Origin: Apostichopus parvimensis
Taxonomy: Eukaryota > Echinodermata > Holothuroidea > Aspidochirotida > Stichopodidae
DNA: 42,916 bases
NCBI GenBank assembly: GCA_000934455.1
Contig: KN882375.1
Span: 132,827 to 175,742 of the forward strand
Reading direction: 5' to 3'
Part shown: in pieces, positions 23,701 to 35,700 of the stretch
How positions within the stretch are numbered: position 1 is the stretch's first letter
How the letters are laid out: the number at the start of each line of letters is the position of its first letter
The notes under the pieces: generated by a model
What the model was told of the DNA's origin: nothing
What the model saw: only the letters and a program-made list of their open reading frames with translations
The model's database searches: none
Made by a program: the position numbers and the translations under genes

Positions 23701-26700
23701 AAATAAAGTAATTGTAATTATTATTTTTTCATTACAGTACAAACCATGTAAGGCAAATCTGCATCTCATAAATTCCAGCTCATAAAATACATCAAGGTCT
23801 TCTGTATGTTTGAAATACAATATCATGCCAAATCAGCTAAAATAATAGTTTATTTCACTCATTATTTAAAAGAATAAGAAAACAAAGCTGGGACATTGTG
23901 AGCTTCATATTTAGATTATATAAAGATCATAAATTGATACAAAAAATGTCATCAAAACATTCAAAATTGGATTACAAAAATAATTGATACATATCTATGA
24001 TTATATTCTTTCTAGCCTATTCATGCTCTATCCCAATCCCCGTGTTCAGTTGTTCTTAATTTATTTTAGTCTAACTTCATCCTCTCTCCAGACGCATTAT
24101 CTGTTCCCATCACCGCCCCTCCCTTCGCCACCACCTTCTGAGAGATGCATCTGTATGTTTTTAAAGAACCCCTCAAATCTATACCAAGTTTCTACCCGAT
24201 AGCATCATCGCCGGTTTAGTATACACAGTAGGCCTACTCTGCTTCTACAATAGTTTTCTGTACACATACAGACATAGCTTACATTATACAGACGATTGAT
24301 TCGAACAATGTATTTTCTAAAGCAAGTCAATCTATAGTAAGAATGACACACCTGGAACTTCCGTAAATATCTCATTATCATAATAATATATGACTCGAGC
24401 CAGTTATAGCAATGAATAGAAATAGGTCAACGAGCCACGCGTCCATTGTACCCCTCAAATATTGTCAGTGAACGTGTCAAAGTAACCATGGAAACATATA
24501 TTAAGTAAGCCAGTGGGTGTACAGCAGTGACTATACGAATCATCGTTGACTTCCACAGGAGAATAACTAAGGAAGAGTTGGCGGCCATCTTGTCTTACTC
24601 ATCACAGTGTACAAGCTTGAAGGAGCTGACGTAAGTATTCCGGTGTGGATGTTAGAATCATCAAAACAGTTAAACAGGGAATTAATTTAAATAATACAAG
24701 TTTATCATTATTAAACCAACAATATATAATGTAATGTCTGCTGCATTTTAATGTCAAGGATTGGATTTAATAAGTTTAAGTGGATTTATTTCACTGGATA
24801 AACTAGGCCATCGTGAAAGGAATTCTGTAGGATGTTAAGATAAATAACACGAAATAAAATGGATAAATAGGTAACATTTTAAGAGAGGGGTTGGTAGAGA
24901 GGGTTGAATGGGTCGGTGGGGTTGTTTAAAACGTTCTTTGTGTAGAGTATTGTTACAGTTTAACTCAAAAATGGGTTTTAGAATGACAATGATGTTTATT
25001 AGGAACAAACAAGAGTTATACACACAAGGTATATGGATTTTAATAATCCTAGTGAGTATGAGTCGCAATTATAATATATAAAATAAAATAATATTAAAAT
25101 CACACCACAACACAGTTAATGGCAGTGCTGTAGAGACTACAGAGAGAGGGGGGGGGGGGGGTAGTAGCCATTGGCTACGAAATGCCCAACAAATAGTTAG
25201 CGACAGCTTTAACAACTGGTATTAGAACCATTATCAGTGTTGCAACTCCAACGTAAATAAAGTAAAAAGAAGACCGAACGGAAATAAAATATTCGTAATT
25301 TCGTAATCTGATATCGAAATATATAATCTTACATGAAATATTAAACAATCCCGGACGTTTGCTTCAAGTTTTTAATGGTTTACATCAGCGATTGGACACA
25401 TTAGGTCAATGGCGATTCTCCATTGACTTAACTACATGTGAGAGGAATCACACACTAAAGTCCCGTTGACTTTGTCGCGCGTGTCGCTGGAAATCAGACC
25501 TGCTTTAGTCGGTTGCGGGAGTTCAGTTACTGATTGGGGTTATTTTAGCACGTATGGTACATGCGGAGTTATATAAACTGCTTCGGGTGTTTCGCAAAAC
25601 TATGCGTAAGTGTGTTTGCCTTATCACAAAATACTTTAATGCAGTAGAACTACTGAGGACTTTTGCCAAACATTTTTAGGGAATTTAAGGAGTATTTGGC
25701 GCCTTGATTTCATCATTTTATCGCATTTGTCAATACTTGGGCGGATTTTTAATCTGAACAGTTATGAGGCTTAACCGTTCTCTTCAGACTAGCCTAATGT
25801 ACGTAGAGTTCACAATGAGCAAAGCCTAATTTTATTGTTTTCACTTTCCAATGTTAACGTTCGGTGAAACGGCCAAAGCGGTTAAAAAGTATATTCTTTT
25901 GGTTTTATATTTAGTTAAGACATTACATCTTTCTTATCAATCGTTAAACATGGATAAAAGGATGTTTTGTTAGTTGAAAGAATAATAAAAATAATTCGTC
26001 CCCTTAAGGTTATCGCGGGTATATGGTATGATGTTTACTGTCAAAACTGGATAGTATATCAAGATCATTAGAACAATCACGCGTGAGGGATTTGCGATAC
26101 CGTTACCTTCCATGGCTTTCAATAGCGTTCAATCGAATGATCTACATGCTTTTCCCGTTGTGATTGTGGTTGTGGTGTATCAAAAGTGCGGAAAAATACA
26201 ATCCTTTATGTGGAACGTAAAAATCGGTTCCAAATAATCGGTAGCGCTATGGATTTTGCCGATGCCGATTATTTACAGATTGTCTGATTATCGATTGAAC
26301 ACTAATCGTGTCACAGTTGAATTTTACCGAAAGCGTTAGATTGTTTAGCGGGAAAACAAGTTACAAGGTCATTAAGTGTGTATTGAGAAGAAATATTACG
26401 CGTGTCTTTCAAAGAGCTCAACAATAATAATAATAATAGGATGGTTTAAAATGGTATTGATTTTTTTGTATAAAACATTGTGCGAGCTTAGTAGAAAACC
26501 CTTAAAAAGAGTGCTGAATAGCCTCCAATATAATCTGCGATATTAAATATAGTCCTTGAAATTATCATAAGGCACTCTCGATTTGTCTCCTTTTTTTGGC
26601 GTCCGAGTCCGAATCGAACTAAAGGAGATTGTACCAAATATGTGCAAGTCGGAACTTACCAAACATATCAAATATCGCAGAACACAAAGTAACTCATGTA

Positions 26701-29700
26701 ATTTAAATGTGTAATGTTTGCTGCAACAAAGTAATACATTATTTTATTGTCGATCATTATAACGAAAATATTTAGAAAATTATTGTTTTTTAATGTTTTT
26801 ATTGAGAGGTATCAATTAAAAAAAATTAAGGCATGCGGTTGTTACAGGGAACCAGTACTACTCCGATTGTTGTATACATTGCTGTATTTCTTCATGTCTG
26901 AAAAACTTTAAAATAATTGTAAAGTTAAATATATGCACAATTTAGCCAATTCGGATAATGTGGACGGCTATATATTTCACAATTCCTATGAATCACATAC
27001 AATTTACATACAGCAGTTCCAACTATTATCATTATTATCTACATTAATATACCTATTCTAAGTTATTTTTCGTGCAATCGCTGAAACACAAGACTCAGAA
27101 TGATCAATCAGGTGTGATTATTTCCTTGTTATTTTAGTTTACTTTGTTTATATTCAATGTTTTGGTAAACATTAAACCTGTGGACATTCCTCCACGTCTT
27201 CTACATCTTATACGATGATTACTCTACTTCTCTCCATAGGTTTCACTTGTACCATATGCAAGACGCTATTCCGGTTGGATCCATTCCATCATCCTTGAAA
27301 TCCAGAAATGTGAAAGGTATTGTCACAATGACGTCATAATGGAAACATTTTAAAGTTCGCACATTTATTTAAAGACTTAACCAACTATGCGAATGTATGT
27401 TGACTTGTTGACTGTTTTTGATTCACGTACATTATTTCACGATATCTAACATAGCAACGAATTTTTGGTTTATCTGAAATTTGTGAGACGCATTTCTAGG
27501 TTGAATGTTGTGAGACCAACACAATATTTGACACATTCCTAATTATATTTACTTACACAGCGGTATTGATGTAAATTATGCGTACTACAGCAAGGGAACT
27601 GGTATAACTCAGTATTAGTGATATTGATATTTGAAATCTCGGAGAAAGGTATAGGCCTTTATAAACCGCAGTCTCTGAATATTTTGCCGTCGTTGCTCTG
27701 TATAATGTAATTACGTATCATGTAGAGCATTGACCGTGATGCTATTAATCGCTGAACGATCGCATGAGTAATAAAAAACCACTGTCGAGTATTTATTTTT
27801 TTATTTACCCGTCAATAATACATACCGTAAATTCCCTTGTCAGTCTTACCTTCTATGATATGAACGAATGAAAAGAAATATAATTGTGAGTATTCACTCA
27901 ATATTAACGTTTGAATCACGAACGTATACAGCAGTTATAACTATGAGAGCAATGCACCAGTGGCCTCGCCAGACAATTCAAACTGAATGTAGGGGGGGGG
28001 GGGGCAAAGCACCTAATTAGGGGGGCACAATTCACCGTCTCACGGATGATTATTCTTGAACTGAGCATCGAATACTCTACTATCATAATTTGGTTTCTTA
28101 ATGTAGTCCAAGATATGTTCCTTTATATTTGAGTTGTTTCACATGTGTTATTTAGGATAAGTTTACAATTGATCAGTTGTATCAATGAGATGATAACAAG
28201 TATATCATGATTGGTTACATAACTCAGAGGATAATGGTTGTAAACTGATCAGATATAAAACCGAGATGATGATGATAGTAAACTGATTGGTAATCTTACT
28301 GAGATGATAATGAGAGTAAACTGATAAGATCAAAGTTAAGGTATCAACTATATTGATTACTCAGCTGATGTGAAGTTATCATCGAGGGGCAAAATAAATC
28401 CGGTGATCATAATGTTGACATTTTCAATGCCGACCAATAAAACTTAAGTATGCACCGATACTTTACATAACTCTCTTTCATAACTCTCTTTCTTTTTATT
28501 CCTACAGTTTGGAATGTTGCCTTCCCTGATCGTCGTCTCAATTTGCAGACCGGTCGATGGCAGGTAAGATATAATTCACTTTATGGCAGCTACTGCTGAT
28601 AATAAATGTCCGCCCTCTATTTTTTGTCATTCACATAATGTTTTAATACCAATATAGTGATAACATGTGTCGGTTAAATGTTTTTCATTGCTGTCAGTAT
28701 TATAATGGGGGGGTGGCGCTTAGTCTGTATAAAATCTAAAATGTTTAATTCAACATGACTTCCAGATCCCTTCCTCTTGCTTCTACTGTATAACTTCGGT
28801 ATAATTTACTTCCTTCTGACCCTGAAGGTAGCCCGTCTTCTCTCATTACTCAAACCGTTATAATTAAAAAATTCTACCCAAGTGCATATTAATGACAATA
28901 ACAAATATTTAGTAAGATTTAGGTATAAGGACTAAAATCAATAGAATCAATATAATCTTTAGCTTCACTCCTCCATAACGTCCCAATAAAAAGGTGATAT
29001 TATTCACGATTTCTATTTTTCAAACTCTTAAACTCATTTCACGGCAGATGCACTGCATGCAAAGATACTGCAATGGGTTGAGGATACTCGGTTCTAGTAG
29101 TTTCAGTTTGTAAAGATACAACGTTACCTTTCGCAAATTTCAAAGATAAGCGGAATTTAAATCGCTGTGCCAGAAATGATGACAAAATTAAGGGATGGGT
29201 GATGTAAAAGAGAACAGAGAGGAGGAAGGGGGGGGGGGGGGGGTTGTTGAGAGCATTGTTTTCCTGAATATCATTCAGCATTCACAACATTATAGCTATA
29301 TACTGATACACCCGTATCACTTCCATATCAAAGCCGCCGTTGATATTACAAGTATTGTAAAAATAGGCCTAAATAGTTAAAATGTATACCTTTAGACTGC
29401 AGGTTTGTTACATATTGTGCAACATGTTGATGTATATGCCGTGTTTCTATTTGTGTTGGTTGTGAATGTACATCCAATGAGCATCACGTTTGGATTCCGA
29501 TGACCGTAACATGTCATGAATAATATTATTTTTTTATTTTTTGGGGTTCATTTCATATCGGTGAAATATTAATCATAGCACATACAGCAGTTGTAACAGT
29601 CGTATAACAATACTTTTAACAGACCCTGTAGATTACTGTAGCTGCCTTCGTAATGCTTCCCCTATATCTGCCCCTGTATATCTGCCCCCGTATAGCTGCC

Positions 29701-32700
29701 ACCGCATATCTGCCCATGTATAGCTGTCCCCGTGTAGCTGCCCGCCTAGCTCACCCATAATTGCTGCCCCGTACAACTGACGCGTATAGCTACCCCTGTA
29801 TAGCTGCCCCGTATAGCTTTTCCCGTTAAGCTACCTCCGTATGGCTGCCTCTATATAGCTGCCCCTGTATAGCTTTCCGTATATCTGCCATCGTATAACT
29901 ACCCTTGTATAGCTGCCCCTGTATAGCTGCCCAGTATACTTGTACCCGTGTACATGTCCAGTCGAGTTGCCCCCGTTTAGCTGCAATGTATAGCTGCCCC
30001 CGTATTACTGCCCCTGTATAGCTGCCCCTGTGTAGCTGCCCCATTATTGCTGCCCTTATTATAAGTCAATAAGTTGGGTTATGATTAAAGACAAATAAAG
30101 GTGACAATTGAGTCACTGGTTGAACGTTTTTATTAAAATGAAATCAAACTACCTATTACATAATAGTTTGTAAACTTTGACCAAAACATGTAATATTCGC
30201 AGAACTATTGGATACCCTGCAATAAGCTAAGATATCTAGATTCGTTGTTAAAATCACGTGACTACTCCTGATTAGTGAAGTATTTGTCGTTTAACCAGAT
30301 TTATACAATTTGTATTCCACGAATTTAGTGTCACGAATATTTGTTTGTTAAAAAAATTACTTTCATATTTCCAGGTGGGATTTTTGTGGACTGAAAAAAA
30401 AACATTTTGTTTCCTTCTCCTTCCGTTAACGGTCAAGTTTGCTTCCAGCAGATTGTAGTAAAAACAGCACAAAATACATAACTTGTAAAAAATACAGTAT
30501 TGCTACTCTTCTTTATTGCTACTCTTTGAATGAGTTATTATTTATCCAGATTAGTGTAAACATGACTGACGTACAACTGAATTACATTTTGCTAATATAT
30601 TAACCCTGTTCTTTCTAATAGCTTCAAGGGATTTGAAAGGATCTCTACTGGTTTAACATGTATTTATCAAGGAAAAAGTTTTTTCGACGGTTCAAAGTAC
30701 ACTAATGTATATCTGACATTATAAACATGAAGTTTCTAGGTCAGAAATGAGAATGACCTGGTGACCAATGCAAAGCAGGGTAATTCAACATTGGTTTTCT
30801 TTGTATGGTTTTAAAATCATACCAGAAACTAGTTTTCGTTGCCTATCAAATATGTGTGGAGCGTATAGATAAACGAAATTGCTTGTAAACATCAGATTTA
30901 CAGTTTCTAGAGTCTTAATGCTGGACATTTTTGGCGATTGATATAAATGAAGGAAGAGTTGATGCGTTTATTAATATAATAAAAGAAAAATAAGACTATT
31001 TCGAAATTCGTAAATGTGTTATATTTGTTATTTGGAATAAACTTAAAAAGATCGTGCAAGTATTTTTTAGTGGCACCAGATTCACTCTGTGGAGTAAGCA
31101 TTACCGATGATTGGGTGGAGCTGTGATTAAATCACTTTCCACGCACATTTACACAACAAGACCATGATACCAGTCAGTATGTGGGAGGTGGGGGGGGGGG
31201 CAATTATGCTTCTGCAGTTCTGTTATATATAAACCATGGTAACCAAAGAACTAGACACGTATTTTGTGACGCTTTATACAACACAATGTTACAAAAAATC
31301 CCGTACATGAATCTGATTTTTTTCAAGATTCTGCGTCACGGATATAATAGTTCTAAGCATTTGCCGTATATTGCTTCTGCATTTTGTTAAAAGTATCTTA
31401 GATGTACAGTAAACTCTCCTTTGGAAAAGCTGGATGATCCGTTTAAAGCAATGGTTGGATGACAGGACTAACTTAACGAATGTAGCATTAACATAGATGG
31501 TTTCGCTTACATTATCAACTTAATCGCCATCAAATAGCACTCAGAAGTTCAACTTCGATAGATACTTGAACTCATGAGAAAATTGGTTACTTTCTAGCCG
31601 CAATCGGAACTTAAATCAGACCTATCATATAGTTCATTTCATATGTTCATATACTAGCTTCACCTTCTTTAACATGTAATAATTGGGGCTGAAGTTGTTT
31701 CTATTCGCATCGCCTGCTGAGGCTAATTACAAGCGGTCAGATTAATAGTTCTTCTATAATATTGCTATACCGTTGAACAAATAATATGTACACTTACTTC
31801 CGTCAGAAATATCTAACTCGAATCTATTAAAAAGTTGCATGTATTGTTCATTTCATTTCCGTTATCACCAGTATCAATATAAAATATTGATAAACAGGAG
31901 AATCAAACGACTAAGAGATCACAAATATATGTACATTAATAAATATAAAAATATGTACATCGATACGAACGTAAAGATAAAATAGGAAAATAATAATAAA
32001 TACTTGAAAACTTATGGTACTAAAAATAATCTCGAAAAGGGTCAAGTGATTCTGTTGACTAAACTTTAAAGCAAAGCAAAGAAAATAATTGGCTTTATTC
32101 CATTTTTATTTTGGCAAGATATGAGGATTATGTGAATATCTGTTGGATTTAATTAAAATATCCTTAAGTACAGGCTACAGTGGGTGCTCCATACGAATAG
32201 TTCATGTCTTCACAATACAATAGGAATTGTCCAATGAAAATGCTTAAAGGAATGATTAGTTAACGAAACAGCTGTAAATGTTGCAGTTTACAATTTTAAG
32301 AATGTTTAATCTGGTTTTTATTTGAAACCACGAACTGGTTTATTCTTCAACCGTTCTTCAGCGTGGTAATGATTGCCATGATTTAGGTCACTTGCTCATA
32401 TTGAAACAAGAAGATCTGCTTGTATTACTCCATTTCAAGGGATTCGATCTAATTATTTATTTTATTATGATTATGATTATGATTATTATTATGATTATGA
32501 TTAATATTTTTTGGGGGGTGGGGGGGGGGGGGGGGGGGGGTTAGTACATTAGTGTTAACTGGGAATAAATTAGAAAATAGAAAGAAACCCTGTAGTAGTA
32601 GGTGCAGTAGTAGTTTTTGTGACTACGGTATAGTCGGTAACCAGTAATGCGTTTTATTGTTTATAATTTATCATCGGGTAATTGTCATATGTATTATATT

Positions 32701-35700
32701 ATATATTGATAATTATATGATTATATAAGTGAAATTAATACAGAAACAAAGACAAAATCTTATTTTTTTGTGTATGCACGTTTATTAGAAACATTAAACA
32801 AACACCAGTTATCTAAACAGAAATATACATATTTTTACTACAATGGCATGCATGAGGTAAAAGTATGTTAATAAGTATCCGTATAGTAATTAACAACCGA
32901 GCATAACGTGTTAACATTTACTACAAACATAACGTGTATGACTTTGAGACAAAATATTTGACATAACAGGTGACATTGTTTAACGTCTCAAACGTAACAT
33001 TACCCATTAGTAAGACATTTGTATTATTCTTCTGAAAAGAAACTAAGCTGTAAGTCTTTAGAAAAAGAATAATACAAATCAATGAGATCCACAAATATCT
33101 TGATCAAGATGTCTTCACTTAAAGAAATTGGCTTAGCATATTACGCTATTTACGTCACCATTTCGATGTACATTAAATATGACCGTTTACACATTAGAAC
33201 ACCATCAGTATGGCTATTCAAACATAATAGAAATCCACTATTGAGGGGATAATAAAACTCTATGATATTTCATGAATTTGTCAACGATGATAGATATTCA
33301 CTTGTTTACTTTAATTACCGTGTTCTTTCCTTGTTACTCCACTTTGAGATTTATTTGTTAACTGCATCTCTCAAAATGTCATTGATATCGTTAAGGGTTA
33401 GCTAACTGATAGCAACATATTGTCTATCATAGAGTTAGTGGGTTGGGGGGGGGGTAGGGGCGGGAGTAACCAATTTACTGCTTCATGGGATATTTAAGAT
33501 TTTGCATTGTTTGTACATTCCATCGATTCAACCATGAGGATTGTATAAATAGTTCTGTCTTTGAATACTGCCCTCTTTTCCCTACTAGTCAGATTCTCTG
33601 TCGTCCATGGTATCCATATGATGATCTCAGTGAGAAAGTTACCATTATGATGTCACTCATTGTTTAATGACGTCACTCAGTGTTGGATGACGGGATTTAA
33701 AACTAATTTTGTCTTCCCTATAAAGCTTACATATGTATTCATGTTATTAATTAAGTCCGTGCATCTAACAGTACATGACGAGTGTGTCTCCTATATTGAC
33801 TTTAGTGTGCTCAATGCAGATGTGCGTTTACCTGCCAGGAATAGGTTACTTCGATATTTGTGAAGATACATCATTATAACTTTAATAAGTTTTGCTTCGT
33901 TTAATTATATTTTCCTGAGACAGTTTTTCAACAAATAATGAAAATAATATTTCACTTACTTTCAGGTCTGTGACAAGGAGGGTAATCTACCAGGAGAAGA
34001 GGTAAAAGAGACACATTCATGTTAATTAGTAACGGTAATTAAGTAAAACACAAGGAGGTGTTAGGTACTGCGGAACAAAAAAATTATACAAAAGAGTATT
34101 ATACCTTGTTTATCAGCAAGGAGGAAAGATGATAACCGACGTAAAAAGAACAGGGAAGATAAACCAGTTACAAGTTTATATCTCGTAACGATGATATCAC
34201 TGTTCTCAATGTCAAGTTAAGATACAGTTTTAATAATCTTCCTTCCTCGTACACCGTCACAAAATGCTAATCAAAGTTGTAATATATATATTTAAATACT
34301 ACAATGTTTTGTCAGATGTTATGGAGCATTAAAAGCCAACACACTCACTCCCCCCAAAAAATGGAATATTGCTTTAAAAATATCAGCCTTCAACCACCCA
34401 CACTTCCCCTCTCAACAAGATGCTTCATGAGTATTTAATTTCCGTTGGGTTTTAACATCATTATTATTAAGTGTGATACGAGCGTCCACTGTGGCATAAA
34501 ATTACTATGTTGAAGTAGAAACTATTCACTGCGTATTGTGAGCATACCAAGCTGTTGTTATACCAAATATAAGAAAACTATAGAAACAATATAAAAAGTA
34601 TATGTTTTATTACCTGAGGGATCTTGTGCATCAGGTAAGTTATAATGAGGGTCCCTTTAGACAAAACAGACATGATAACAATGGTGTAGGTATTAAATGA
34701 AGATGAACCTACATGGATGTAAAGTAAAAAGAATAAACACAGTAATTGGGCAATATGCTTCCACCAGTTTTCATGGGTCAGGCCAGATCGGAGAGAAATA
34801 AAAGTAATTAAGAAGACTGTTGTCTTAAAATTGATTGTTTTCGAGCACAAACTGATACTGTTAGAATTTAACCGTGCAATCGATTACCGAATATTAATAA
34901 GGTAGCCATTCAACAACAAAAATACCAAAACCATATAATACTTCAAATTGAGAATAAGGACATCATTCTATTTGGTTTTCTACTAATTGAAATTTCATTT
35001 TGAAATATTCAGTATAAACATTAAGCTCAAACACTTTGCCTAACACATTTACAAACAGACGGCGTATGTTACACCAGATCAGAAGGTTATTTTGTCTTTC
35101 TTTTTATTTAAATTTGTGTCATAATATGTAATGACACCTGACTAGCCCAGATGACAAACAACATTCTTATAAAGTTAGTATGTGTTAGTATCATTTTTTT
35201 TCTCCAGAATCAACACAAGAGCTTTATTTCAAGGCATGTTATATCTAAACTACTGAGGCCATTTTAAAGTATAGTTAGCTTACACGTACAGCTAGGATTA
35301 TTAATACGTGGTTGTAATAACGAAAACTGGGTATGTATGGTCACCATACAAGGCAGAAAACTACCAGCTTGTAGTTCCGTCGTTTGAAGGTCGAGGAAGG
35401 GAGGATTCGTCCGACTAAATTATTTAAATCTAAAATATGTTATCGAATGTATGTTGGTTGTATGTTGGGATGTACATCCCACCGCTTCCCCCACCCCTCC
35501 CCCATAGACGTTTATGAAACGTCATTAAACCGTCAACATATGTTAACATTTTTTTTAAATACAGCAGCCATTTTTATCATTCAGCGTTCAGTAACGCTAG
35601 CAAAAAAAAAAGACTATGTCTCTCGTATTATAATATGCATTTATAATTAACGCCTAAACAGTTAATATTTCTCCACTGAATATAAAAGCTGCTAATGATA

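Noticed and set aside
26600..26640. tRNA-like B-box word (CCGAATCGAACTA)
   Set aside because: No matching A-box or cloverleaf could be drawn around it.
29826..30044. Minus-strand 72-codon repetitive ORF
   Set aside because: It is a by-product of the 16-bp minisatellite and has no independent coding evidence.
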